64,000 bases of DNA from Neptunicella sp048268085 (GTDB lineage Bacteria > Pseudomonadota > Gammaproteobacteria > Enterobacterales > Alteromonadaceae): contig NZ_JBLWWF010000003.1 of assembly GCF_048268085.1 (NCBI RefSeq), forward strand, positions 204,517 through 268,516. Reading direction: 5' to 3'. The notes under the pieces are model-generated. The model saw only the letters and a list, made by a program, of their open reading frames with translations, did no database searches and was not told the origin of the DNA. Within the stretch, counting starts at the first letter, position 1; every line of letters begins with the position of its first letter. Positions 36,739 to 45,590 of the stretch are shown here, piece after piece. The translations under genes were made by a program, and so were the position numbers.

Positions 36739-37455
36739 ATGTCAGGCAACGACAGGGCTACCTCGATAGCAACTCTCCATGCTGATTTTAGCTACCAGAT
36801 TCAGACAATTGGTGACGAACAGCAACCGTTGATTATTGTTGATCAGTATTTGACTGAAGCCGAAAGTTTGATTGATTTTGCCCTGCAGCAACACAATGTC
36901 TTGCCTGCCAGCGGATTGTATCCGGGGTTACGTTCACCGGTGCCGCAAACTTATAAACAAGCTGTGTTAGAGCATCTTTCAGCTTTAATTTGCCGAACAT
37001 TTTGTTTAACACCGGATGATATAAAAAGTGTCGACAGTTATTTTTCTTTGGTGACCACGCCAACGGCACAGTTGCAACCCGCACAGCGTATCCCTCATTT
37101 TGACCAGCCTAACCCAGACGAAATCGCGATGTTGCATTATCTTTGCGGAGCGCAACATGGTGGGACATCGTTTTATCGTCATCGGCAGACTCGTTATGAA
37201 TATGTGGATATGGGCAGAACCGATGAGTATTTTCGTCAACTGGATGCAGATGTTGCTCAATACGGTATGCCGGAAGGTTATATTGATGGTGATACACCGT
37301 TGTTTGAGCGAATTAAATCTGTGCCGGCCAAATTTAATCGTTTGTTGATTTACCGATGTTCCAGCTTGCATTCTGGCAATATTGGCGAGGACTATTCATT
37401 TGATATGAATCCGACCACGGGCCGATTCACTATTGCATCTTTTTTGCATTGTTGA
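36739..37455 (+). CDS. DUF6445-like protein with putative Fe(II)/2-oxoglutarate site
   Basis: The product has 238 residues from the ATG at 36739, 4 bp after copy 3; a longer frame would overlap the halogenase. The sequence resembles DUF6445 proteins found in receptor/halogenase loci. Residues fit the jelly-roll dioxygenase pattern: His120-x-Asp122 (PHFDQPN), a distal His211 (SSLHSGNI) and Arg229 (GRFTIASFL) about 18 residues later, where 2-oxoglutarate would be held. This pattern is read by eye and is inference. If real, it would be an oxygenase working together with the halogenases. Confidence 0.7.
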   Translation: MSGNDRATSIATLHADFSYQIQTIGDEQQPLIIVDQYLTEAESLIDFALQQHNVLPASGLYPGLRSPVPQTYKQAVLEHLSALICRTFCLTPDDIKSVDSYFSLVTTPTAQLQPAQRIPHFDQPNPDEIAMLHYLCGAQHGGTSFYRHRQTRYEYVDMGRTDEYFRQLDADVAQYGMPEGYIDGDTPLFERIKSVPAKFNRLLIYRCSSLHSGNIGEDYSFDMNPTTGRFTIASFLHC

Positions 37456-37510
37456 TGATGAAAGTACCTCTAAATGATACTTTTTAATTTAGCGCGAGGT
37501 TAAATACTCT

Positions 37511-37933
37511 ATGACTAACAGTATGTTTCCCGATCATGGCCATTTTGAACTCAAAATTGAAGGGAATGTTTTGGTCGTTGATGCTGAAGGCCCCGCCAAT
37601 ATTGAGCTTATTCAACGCTATCGACGTGAGGTACAAGTTTTTCGGCAACAGTTAGCCGGCTCAGTATGGGGAAATCTGGTTATTTTTCATGGTGACTCAT
37701 TAATAACCCATGAAGCGACTGAAGCCATGAAAAGCTCTATTGCCGATGCCAAGCAAGCAGGTATGGCTGCCGTAGCGGTGCTGTTAGATAATGTAATGTA
37801 CAGTAATATGGCAATCCACTTATGGGGAAGTTTTTACCAGCAAGTGGGGTTGCCCCACGCGTTTTTTACCGATGAGCAACTTGCTAGACAGTGGTTGGCA
37901 GACCAATTGAATCAAATGAGTACTGAAAAGTAA
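37511..37933 (+). CDS. Small STAS-like protein of unknown function
   Basis: The protein has 140 residues with no signal peptide or membrane segment. Alternating strands and helices (FELKIEGNVLVVDAEG, WGNLVIFHGDSL, EAMKSSIADAKQAGMAAVAVLL) suggest a STAS or SpoIIAA-like fold, but I cannot assign a family. It ends the halogenase gene series, 55 bp after the DUF6445-like gene and on the same strand, and may be a regulator of it. Function unknown. Confidence 0.6.
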   Translation: MTNSMFPDHGHFELKIEGNVLVVDAEGPANIELIQRYRREVQVFRQQLAGSVWGNLVIFHGDSLITHEATEAMKSSIADAKQAGMAAVAVLLDNVMYSNMAIHLWGSFYQQVGLPHAFFTDEQLARQWLADQLNQMSTEK

Positions 37934-37953
37934 CTTTAACCTGGAATAAAATT

Positions 37954-37983
37954 GAGCCTGCGCTACTTCATTCATGCAGGCTC
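37954..37983 (-). terminator. Terminator of the vWA PEP-CTERM gene (minus strand)
   Basis: GAGCCTGC and GCAGGCTC form an 8-bp stem with a 14-base loop. Read on the minus strand the stem is followed by AATTTTATT, a weak T tract, and the hairpin begins 12 bp after the minus-strand gene's stop. It may also end the plus-strand genes. Confidence 0.6.
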
Positions 37984-37995
37984 CGACAACTCCTG

Positions 37996-38745
37996 TTAAT
38001 TCTGTTTCGCTTTTCTAAACCTAGCCATTAACAATAAACCCAATCCTAATAAAACTAAAGCCGAAGGTTCAGGTACTGGTTCTCCTTTGATTTCTCGGCG
38101 CAATTTGGAGGCAAGATTAGCTTCAAAATCAGCAAAGCTATTCGCGGTGACAAAAAAGCCTCCCCCAGCGGTTGTTAGATTATTAAGGAAAGTTGTACCT
38201 ATGCCATTGCCTACTCCTATGGCATTGACCACAATACCGTTACTGTTAGCCAAAGAGGCTTGATTCAAGGCTAATGATTGTTCAGAGTTTGGGTTAGGGT
38301 TTCCATCTGTGGAAATATCGACGATTTGTCGATCTCCATCGACACCATTACTCATAATGGCGATTAAAGCGGCTTGTAAGCCAGAGCCTGTCCATGTGGC
38401 ACCAGTAGAAAAACCAGTTCGATTAACCAACCCTACTGCGGCAGAGAAAGCTGCAGCACTAGCGTTATCGGTAATCGTATGCCAAGACACTTTTTCGGCT
38501 ACTTTTGCGCCGAATAAGATCATATTAACCAGTAACGAATCACCAGCATTTAAATGATCATCAAAAAATGTACTAGAAGCAAAAATATTCTCGTAGGCAT
38601 CTATTTGTAAACTGAAATCGGAGTTACTAATACTGCCAGAGGCATCGACTAATAATGAAAGTTCAACAATAGTCGCATTACTGGTGGTACTAAAAGATAA
38701 TCCAAGGATCAGTGGGATAAGCGTACGCTTAATGAATTTTTTCAT
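37996..38745 (-). CDS. von Willebrand A domain protein with PEP-CTERM tail (DUF1194-like)
   Basis: The product has 249 residues. After a signal peptide (ending about SNA), a DUF1194-like vWA domain starts LSLLVDASGSIS, with the metal-ion-dependent adhesion site DASGS. The other MIDAS elements (FSTGATWTGSG, DISTDGNPNP) follow. The C-terminus VPEPSALVLLGLGLLLMARFRK is a PEP-CTERM sorting signal. It is probably a cell-surface or matrix protein that binds a ligand through Mg2+. AGGAG lies in front of the ATG. It stands divergent to murJ. Confidence 0.85.
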   Translation of the reverse strand: MKKFIKRTLIPLILGLSFSTTSNATIVELSLLVDASGSISNSDFSLQIDAYENIFASSTFFDDHLNAGDSLLVNMILFGAKVAEKVSWHTITDNASAAAFSAAVGLVNRTGFSTGATWTGSGLQAALIAIMSNGVDGDRQIVDISTDGNPNPNSEQSLALNQASLANSNGIVVNAIGVGNGIGTTFLNNLTTAGGGFFVTANSFADFEANLASKLRREIKGEPVPEPSALVLLGLGLLLMARFRKAKQN

Positions 38746-39073
38746 TGTTTCTCCTAAACATATTCAAAGTAAAATCAAATTAACAAATTGCTATTTCAAT
38801 TTCGGTACTTTCCAAAAGCGTCAGGAGAGACGTCAACCGTTGTTGATGCAGAGTCTAAGCATTAACTGTTCCATAAAGTTAAAATCCTTACTTATCAAAA
38901 TGTTGGTTTTTTTTTGAATAATTGGTGTGTTTCTCGTGTAAAGAAATTTGACATTAAAAATAGACATGGAGGCAAATTACGGACTGATTTATTGATGAGA
39001 CGGGTATTTTTAGGTTTTTACTCGTCGTTAACTGCCGCATAATAGAAAGATTAATTGATATAAGGGTAGCTAA
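38746..39073. other. Divergent intergenic region between the vWA gene and murJ
   Basis: This stretch of 328 bp has no gene. It is AT-rich with a T tract near 38907-38915. A weak promoter candidate for murJ is TTTTTA (39015-39020) and CATAAT (39038-39043) with 17-bp spacing. In many gammaproteobacteria rpsT lies at this position upstream of murJ/ribF; it is not here. Confidence 0.4.
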
Positions 39074-40657
39074 TTGTCCGGTAAGTTATTTAAATCTGGT
39101 GTAATTGTCAGCTCGATGACCTTTTTGTCACGTGTTATGGGCTTGGCCCGTGATGTGATTGTAGCCAATCTACTGGGCGCTGGCGGCACCGCTGATGTAT
39201 TCCTGTTAGCCAATAAAATTCCCAATTTTTTGCGTAGACTGTTTGCCGAAGGTGCGTTTGCCCAAGCCTTTATCCCAATGTTAAGTGAAGTCCATCACCA
39301 GAATGATGAACAGCAATTGCGCCTATTTGTGGCACGGGTATCCGGCACGTTAGGGACGTTGGTGATGCTGGTGACGATACTAGGTGTGGTGGGTTCACCG
39401 GTGCTGGCGATGCTATTTGCTAATGGTTGGTTTATTGACTATCTCAACGATGGTCCCGACGCAGGCAAGTATGAACTGACTAGCCTAATGCTTAAAATTA
39501 CTTTTCCTTACCTGTTTTTTGTCACCCTAACGGCTTTATCCGGAGCCATTCTCAATACGTTGAACAAGTTTGCTGTAGCGGCGTTTACCCCCGTGTTATT
39601 GAACGTTGCGATTATCAGTGCAGCATTATATTTGTCACCTCATTTGGAGACGCCTGCGATTGGTTTGGCATGGGGCGTATTTTTAGGTGGGTTAATTCAA
39701 TTTTTGTTCCAAATTCCATTTTTGCGGCAAACTGGTTTGTTAGTGAAGCCCAAATGGGGGTGGCGCGATCCTCAAGTGTCGAGAGTCAGAAAACTGATGA
39801 TTCCAGCATTATTTGGTGTGTCGGTCAGTCAGATTAATTTATTGTTTGATACCTTTATCGCCAGTTATTTACAAGATGGTTCTATTAGCTGGTTATATTA
39901 TGCAGATCGTTTGCTGGAGTTTCCGTTGGGGCTGTTCGGGATTGCGATTGCCACCGTCATATTACCTACATTGTCGCGAAATCACGCCGCGCAGGATCAT
40001 CGATTATTTTCCAGTAATATGGATTGGTCGGTGAAAATGATTTGTTTGTTAGGGATCCCCGCTGCGACAGGACTGATTGTGTTGGCTGAGCCAATGTTAT
40101 TAGTACTGTTCCAGCGTGGCGAATTTTCTCCTGTCGATGCCACTATGGCGTCCTATAGCTTGATTGCTTACGCCAGCGGATTACTTAGCTTTATGTTGAT
40201 TAAAGTTTTGGCTCCCGGATTTTATTCTCGTCAAGATGTTAAAACTCCGGTCAAATATGGTATTTGGGCGATGATTGCCAATATGGGCTTTAATGTAATT
40301 TTTGCTTATCAATATGGCTATGTGGGACTAGCAATAGCAACCTCACTATCGGCATTATTGAATGTATCGTTGTTATATCAACGTCTGCATCGTAGCGATA
40401 TTTACCAATGTGGATTGCCCACGTTAATCTTTGTTGCTCGTGTTGCCGTGTCGGCAGTGATTATGGCAGTCGGTTTAGTCTGGTTATTACCGGTAATAAG
40501 CCAGTGGATACAATGGTCTACCTGGCAGCAAATTGGGGTATTGAGTGGCAGTATTATCTGCGCCGCGTTGGTTTTTTTAACGAGCTTATTTTTACTTGGC
40601 GCGAGACCCGACGCCCTAGTCAGAAATCACTCAGCGATGACTAATGTAGATAGTTGA
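39074..40657 (+). CDS. murJ: MurJ: lipid II flippase
   Basis: A 527-residue protein of the MVF family with about fourteen membrane segments. The N-terminus reads SGKLFKSGVIVSSMTFLSRVMGLARD, matching the conserved start of MurJ. Further family residues are NLLGAGGTADVFLLANKIPNFLRRLFAEGAF. A TTG start is used because AGGG at about 39062 lies 8 bases upstream and no ATG fits the conserved N-terminus. It moves lipid II across the inner membrane for peptidoglycan synthesis. The gene precedes ribF by 149 bp. Confidence 0.94.
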   Translation: MSGKLFKSGVIVSSMTFLSRVMGLARDVIVANLLGAGGTADVFLLANKIPNFLRRLFAEGAFAQAFIPMLSEVHHQNDEQQLRLFVARVSGTLGTLVMLVTILGVVGSPVLAMLFANGWFIDYLNDGPDAGKYELTSLMLKITFPYLFFVTLTALSGAILNTLNKFAVAAFTPVLLNVAIISAALYLSPHLETPAIGLAWGVFLGGLIQFLFQIPFLRQTGLLVKPKWGWRDPQVSRVRKLMIPALFGVSVSQINLLFDTFIASYLQDGSISWLYYADRLLEFPLGLFGIAIATVILPTLSRNHAAQDHRLFSSNMDWSVKMICLLGIPAATGLIVLAEPMLLVLFQRGEFSPVDATMASYSLIAYASGLLSFMLIKVLAPGFYSRQDVKTPVKYGIWAMIANMGFNVIFAYQYGYVGLAIATSLSALLNVSLLYQRLHRSDIYQCGLPTLIFVARVAVSAVIMAVGLVWLLPVISQWIQWSTWQQIGVLSGSIICAALVFLTSLFLLGARPDALVRNHSAMTNVDS

Positions 40658-40806
40658 TCCTGTCTGGCAACAAATAAATCTCAATCCGTCAGGTGCAGAT
40701 GCTTTTTTTACGAGCATAGTTAGTTATAATCCGCTGTTTTTTACGCGTACTCTATACACGTTAATAATTAAAGTGGGCGGTATTAGAGTCAATTGATGAG
40801 GTAACG

Positions 40807-41739
40807 GTGGAATTAGTTAGGGGTTTGCACAATATTCGACACAGACATAAGGGCTGTGTGTTGACGATTGGCAAATTTGACGGGGTGCACCTTGGCCATC
40901 AGGCGGTATTAAAGAATTTGGTGGAACAAGCTCGTAAGATGTCATTACCGGCTACGGTAATGGTATTTGAACCCCAGCCTGAAGAATTATTCCGGCCCGA
41001 TACAGCACCTGCACGTTTAAGTCGTTTGCGCGATAAATATACCGAACTAAAAAAGCTCGGTGTGGACAGACTGATTTGTGTTAAGTTTGATCGTCACTTT
41101 TCGCTACAAAGTGCCCGTCACTTTGTTGAAGATTTACTGGTAGATAAATTGGGTATCCAATTTTTAGTGGTTGGTGACGACTTTCGCTTTGGCCATGATC
41201 GTACCGGTGATTTTAAAATGCTGCAGATGGAAGGGCAGCAATGTGGATTTAGTGTGGTAAGTACCCAAAGTTTCCGTTTGCAGGATTGCCGAATTAGCTC
41301 CACTGCCGTGCGCAATGCGTTAGCTGAGGGTGATATGGCATTGGCTGAATCCATGCTGGGACGCAAGTTCAGTATTGCCAGCAAAGTCATCCATGGCGAC
41401 AAAAAAGGTCGGACGATTGGTTTTCCTACCGCCAACTTATTGCTCAACCGATGTAAAGCCCCCGTTGCAGGGGTCTTTGCCGTTAGGGTAAAAAGCGCTT
41501 TGGGGGTATTTGATGGTGTGGCCAATATTGGGACCCGTCCAACACTGAATGGCACCCGTTCTCAGTTAGAAGTGCATTTATTTGATTTCGATGAACATTT
41601 ATACGGTTGTCATATTGAAGTAGAATTACTGAAAAAATTGCGTGATGAACGAAGATTTGCCTCTTTGCAGCAATTACAGCAGCAAATACAAATCGATGCT
41701 CAACAGGCCCGAGAATTTTTATCCTTGCCTAATAGCTAA
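40807..41739 (+). CDS. ribF: Bifunctional riboflavin kinase / FAD synthetase
   Basis: A 310-residue cytoplasmic enzyme. The N-terminal adenylyltransferase half has GKFDGVHLGHQAVL, and the C-terminal kinase half has GRTIGFPTANL and GVANIGTRPT. It makes FMN and FAD, which are needed by Nqr, ApbE and the halogenases in this window. The GTG start follows GAGG at 40798-40801 with five bases of spacing. No FMN riboswitch is seen upstream. It is the first gene of the ribF-ileS-lspA-fkpB-ispH run. Confidence 0.96.
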   Translation: MELVRGLHNIRHRHKGCVLTIGKFDGVHLGHQAVLKNLVEQARKMSLPATVMVFEPQPEELFRPDTAPARLSRLRDKYTELKKLGVDRLICVKFDRHFSLQSARHFVEDLLVDKLGIQFLVVGDDFRFGHDRTGDFKMLQMEGQQCGFSVVSTQSFRLQDCRISSTAVRNALAEGDMALAESMLGRKFSIASKVIHGDKKGRTIGFPTANLLLNRCKAPVAGVFAVRVKSALGVFDGVANIGTRPTLNGTRSQLEVHLFDFDEHLYGCHIEVELLKKLRDERRFASLQQLQQQIQIDAQQAREFLSLPNS

Positions 41740-41812
41740 GGCGAAACACTTTTTTAATGGGATATATCCCAATGGGAATGTCCTCAACAATAATGACTGG
41801 ATTTAACAACAA

Positions 41813-44641
41813 ATGAGCGATTACAAGCATACTCTGAATTTGCCGGAAACTGAGTTTCCCATGCGTGGTAATTTAGCCCAGCGGGAGCCACAGATGCTCA
41901 AGCACTGGACCGATACTGAGCTCTATTACAAAATCCGTCAGGCTAAAAAAGGTAAAACCCCTTTTGTTTTGCATGACGGCCCTCCTTATGCCAATGGTGA
42001 TATTCATATTGGCCACGCAGTGAATAAAATTCTTAAAGACATTATTGTAAAAGCTAGAACGTTGTCAGATTTTGATGCCCCTTATGTGCCCGGCTGGGAT
42101 TGTCATGGTTTGCCCATAGAGTTGCAGGTCGAAAAGAAAGTCGGTAAACCCGGTCAAAAAGTCAGCGCAGCAGAATTCAGACAAAAATGCCGTGATTACG
42201 CCAATAAGCAAATCGACGGTCAGAAAAAGGATTTCATCCGTTTAGGGGTATTAGGCGAGTGGGATAATCCGTATAAAACCATGGAGTATCGCTCCGAAGC
42301 CGACATTATCCGCGTATTAGGTAAAGTGATTGACGCAGGACACATTGAAAAAGGCTTTAAGCCGGTGCATTGGTGTACAGATTGTGGCTCGGCGTTGGCC
42401 GAAGCTGAAGTGGAATACAAAGATAAACAGTCGCCAGCTATTGATGTGGCTTTTAAAGTCATTGATACCCAGAACGTTGCTGATTTATTCGATCATCCCG
42501 ATGGACATGCGGGGCAGGGTGAAATTTCGGTGGCGATCTGGACAACTACGCCTTGGACATTGCCAGCTAACCGCGCTATTAGCGTTAATGCTGAACTTGA
42601 TTACTGTCTGGTACAAATTGAAGATGACCATAATCCTCGTCGACTGATTTTGGCATCGGATTTGGTCAAAGATTGTATGGATCGTTTTGGATTCGATCAT
42701 TACCACGCGTTGGGTTATTGCAAAGGCCAGGCGCTTGAGTTGGTTCAAGTACAGCATCCTTTTTATGATTTTTCCGTCCCGGTTATTTTAGGTGACCATG
42801 TCACGACTGATTCTGGTACGGGGCTAGTCCACACTGCGCCAGGCCACGGTGTGGATGACTTTAATGTGGGTCGTCAATATGATCTCGAAGTGGCTAATCC
42901 AGTTGCGGCAAACGGAGTTTATTTCCCAGAGACCGAACTTTTTGGTGGCCAGCATGTATTTAAAGCCAATGCCTCAATAGTTGAGGTGTTGGAACAAAAA
43001 GGTGCGTTGTTACATCACCATGCGTTTGAACACAGTTATCCCCATTGTTGGCGACATAAAACGCCAATTATTTTTCGTGCTACCCCGCAGTGGTTTATTA
43101 GCATGGAGAAGAATGGTTTACGTCAAAAATCATTAGAACAAATTAAACAAACTCGCTGGATCCCCGAATGGGGTGAAAGTCGCATCGCAAAAATGGTCGA
43201 AGGTCGTCCAGACTGGTGTATTTCCCGCCAGCGTACCTGGGGTGTACCCATTGCGTTATTTGTGCACAAGGATAGCGGAGATTTACACCCACGTAGCGCT
43301 GAGTTACTTGAACAAGTAGCCAAACTGGTTGAACAAAAAGGGATTCAGGCGTGGTGGGATTTGGATGACGCCACATTATTAGGTGACGATGCGGGAACCT
43401 ATATCAAAGTTAAAGATACGTTGGATGTGTGGTTTGATTCTGGTGTGACTCACTTTTTCGTGGTTGACCAGCGTGACGATATTCCGGCATCTGCAGACTT
43501 GTATTTGGAAGGTTCTGACCAACATCGTGGTTGGTTTATGTCGTCGTTGATGACCTCGGTGGCAATGAGTGACAAAGCCCCATACAAACAAGTATTAACC
43601 CATGGTTTTACCGTCGATGCGAATGGCAAAAAAATGTCCAAATCGATTGGTAATGTCGTCTCTCCACAAGAGGTGATGAACAAACTGGGAGCCGATATTT
43701 TACGCTTGTGGGTGGCGTCTACCGATTATCGTGGGGAAATGACGGTTTCCGACGAGATCTTAAAACGTGCAGCCGATTCTTATCGCCGTATTCGAAACAC
43801 CGCTCGTTTTTTACTGGCAAATTTGAATGGGTTTAACCCAGAGACTGATTTGGTTGCGGCCCAACAGTTGGTCGCGCTAGATCTATGGGCTGTGCAACGG
43901 GCTGAACAGTTGCAACAAGAATTGCTGGTGGATTATGACAACTATGATTTCCTGCAAATATGCCAGAAACTAATGCATTTCTGCTCCATCGAAATGGGTA
44001 GTTTTTATTTGGACATTATTAAAGATCGGCAATACACGGCTAAATCAGATAGTGTCGCTCGACGCTCCTGTCAAACTGCGCTGTTCCATATTGCTGAAGC
44101 GTTAACACGCTGGATTGCACCCATTATGAGTTTTACCGCTCAGGAAATTTGGCAAGCCATGCCCGGAAAGCGCGATGAATTTGTCTTTACCGGCCAGTGG
44201 TATCAGGATTTTGGATTAAATGCGGTGCAAGCGACGTTCGACAATGGATTCTGGCAACGCATTATGGCGGTTAAGGATCAAGTCAATGGGGCGCTTGAAC
44301 AAGCACGCCGTGATAATCAGATTGGTGGCTCATTACAAGCTGAAGTAACGCTTTATGCCACGCCAGAACTGGCTGAAATATTGGCAACATTGGAAGATGA
44401 ATTGCGCTTTGTGTTGATTACCTCTGCTGCTAAGGTCATCACGGTTGAACAAGCTCCTGATGGCGCAATTGCCACTGAGTTGGATGGATTATGGATTCAA
44501 ATTAGCGTGTCGGCAGGGGAGAAATGTGTCCGTTGCTGGCATTATCGTGAAGATGTGGGGAGTCAAACTGATCATCCTGAGCTGTGCGTCCGTTGTGTAG
44601 ACAACATTGAAGGTGAAGGCGAGCAACGTCAATATGCTTAA
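41813..44641 (+). CDS. ileS: Isoleucyl-tRNA synthetase
   Basis: The product has 942 residues, the bacterial length. The class I signatures are present: HIGH at residues 65-68 (GDIHIGH) and KMSKS at 607-611. The editing domain (WTTTPWTLPANRA) and the C-terminal zinc-binding pairs CVRCW and CVRC are intact. It charges tRNA-Ile. It follows ribF by 73 bp and overlaps lspA by 8 bp. Confidence 0.98.
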   Translation: MSDYKHTLNLPETEFPMRGNLAQREPQMLKHWTDTELYYKIRQAKKGKTPFVLHDGPPYANGDIHIGHAVNKILKDIIVKARTLSDFDAPYVPGWDCHGLPIELQVEKKVGKPGQKVSAAEFRQKCRDYANKQIDGQKKDFIRLGVLGEWDNPYKTMEYRSEADIIRVLGKVIDAGHIEKGFKPVHWCTDCGSALAEAEVEYKDKQSPAIDVAFKVIDTQNVADLFDHPDGHAGQGEISVAIWTTTPWTLPANRAISVNAELDYCLVQIEDDHNPRRLILASDLVKDCMDRFGFDHYHALGYCKGQALELVQVQHPFYDFSVPVILGDHVTTDSGTGLVHTAPGHGVDDFNVGRQYDLEVANPVAANGVYFPETELFGGQHVFKANASIVEVLEQKGALLHHHAFEHSYPHCWRHKTPIIFRATPQWFISMEKNGLRQKSLEQIKQTRWIPEWGESRIAKMVEGRPDWCISRQRTWGVPIALFVHKDSGDLHPRSAELLEQVAKLVEQKGIQAWWDLDDATLLGDDAGTYIKVKDTLDVWFDSGVTHFFVVDQRDDIPASADLYLEGSDQHRGWFMSSLMTSVAMSDKAPYKQVLTHGFTVDANGKKMSKSIGNVVSPQEVMNKLGADILRLWVASTDYRGEMTVSDEILKRAADSYRRIRNTARFLLANLNGFNPETDLVAAQQLVALDLWAVQRAEQLQQELLVDYDNYDFLQICQKLMHFCSIEMGSFYLDIIKDRQYTAKSDSVARRSCQTALFHIAEALTRWIAPIMSFTAQEIWQAMPGKRDEFVFTGQWYQDFGLNAVQATFDNGFWQRIMAVKDQVNGALEQARRDNQIGGSLQAEVTLYATPELAEILATLEDELRFVLITSAAKVITVEQAPDGAIATELDGLWIQISVSAGEKCVRCWHYREDVGSQTDHPELCVRCVDNIEGEGEQRQYA

Positions 44642-45128
44642 TATGTTTCGTACCTCAGGTCTGCGCTGGCTGTGGTTAACCGTGTTGATGTTAGTTATTG
44701 ATCAGGTGTCTAAACAGTGGGTGATTGCTGATATGGATTTATATGAATCGATTTCGGTAATCCCTATGTTCAGTATTACTTATGTACAGAATCATGGAGC
44801 TGCCTTTAGTTTTTTAAGTACGGAAGGCGGTTGGCAACGTTGGTTTTTTACCGCAATCGCGCTAGTGGTTAGTGTGCTGATTTTATATTGGCTTAAGCAA
44901 TGTAAAGCTGAACAGAAACTGTTACCTGCGGCCTTTGCATTGGTGCTTAGTGGTGCGTTGGGTAATGTGTACGATCGCCTGCACTACGGTTATGTGATCG
45001 ATTTTTTAGATGTGTATTATCAGCAGTGGCATTGGCCAACTTTTAATATTGCCGACAGTGCCATTTTTGTTGGCGCGGTGCTATTAATTTTTGATGCATT
45101 AAGAAATAACGGTATAAAAGATGAGTGA
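44634..45128 (+). CDS. lspA: LspA: lipoprotein signal peptidase (signal peptidase II)
   Basis: The protein has 164 residues with four membrane helices. The catalytic aspartates are visible in NVYDR (Asp114) and FNIADSAI (Asp141), with VIDFLDVY between them. I choose ATG 44634 over the earlier TTG at 44607 since GGCGAG lies about ten bases upstream and the length matches the family. It processes lipoproteins such as the ApbE, BamD, GH9, GH43 and LRR proteins in this window. It overlaps ileS and fkpB by 8 bp each. Confidence 0.95.
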   Translation: MLNMFRTSGLRWLWLTVLMLVIDQVSKQWVIADMDLYESISVIPMFSITYVQNHGAAFSFLSTEGGWQRWFFTAIALVVSVLILYWLKQCKAEQKLLPAAFALVLSGALGNVYDRLHYGYVIDFLDVYYQQWHWPTFNIADSAIFVGAVLLIFDALRNNGIKDE

Positions 45129-45561
45129 TGTTGGATTAATCAACGCGGATAGCCGCGTAGTATTGCATTTTGATCTTAAATTACAGGACGGTTCGGCGGC
45201 TGATAGTACTCGAGTGAATAATAAGCCTGCTCAGCTTAAGATGGGTGATGGCAGTTTGACGGCAAACTTTGAGAAGTGTTTATTAGGTTTAAAAGCCGGT
45301 GATAAAAAAGAGTTTAGCCTCACTGCTGACGATGCATTTGGTCAGCCCAATCCGGATAATATTCATCATATGAGTCGCAGTCGTTTCGGACAGGATACGC
45401 CCGCTGAAGCAGGAATGATTATCGCCTTTACTCAGCCTGATGGCACTGAAATTCCCGGTATAGTGCGTGATGTTGCCGGTGATTCGGTAACCATTGATTT
45501 TAATCATCCATTGGCTGGTCAGGACGTCATTTTTGCCGTTGAAATATTAGAAATTCATTAG
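45121..45561 (+). CDS. fkpB: FkpB/SlpA: FKBP-type peptidyl-prolyl isomerase
   Basis: A 146-residue protein with a single FKBP fold. The start VVLHFDLKLQDGSAADST and the insert-in-flap region LTADDAFGQPNPDNI correspond to SlpA-type isomerases. There is no signal peptide, so it is cytoplasmic. It lies between lspA and ispH in the conserved operon order. Confidence 0.93.
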   Translation: MSDVGLINADSRVVLHFDLKLQDGSAADSTRVNNKPAQLKMGDGSLTANFEKCLLGLKAGDKKEFSLTADDAFGQPNPDNIHHMSRSRFGQDTPAEAGMIIAFTQPDGTEIPGIVRDVAGDSVTIDFNHPLAGQDVIFAVEILEIH

Positions 45562-45590
45562 CTAGTTATAATAGGGCTAGATAGGTCATT

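Noticed and set aside
40658..40806. FMN riboswitch before ribF
   Set aside because: None of the conserved riboswitch sequence blocks is seen in this 149-bp gap.
41118..41555. 145-codon minus-strand frame within ribF
   Set aside because: It is a shadow of the ribF coding sequence, with no ribosome site or family features.
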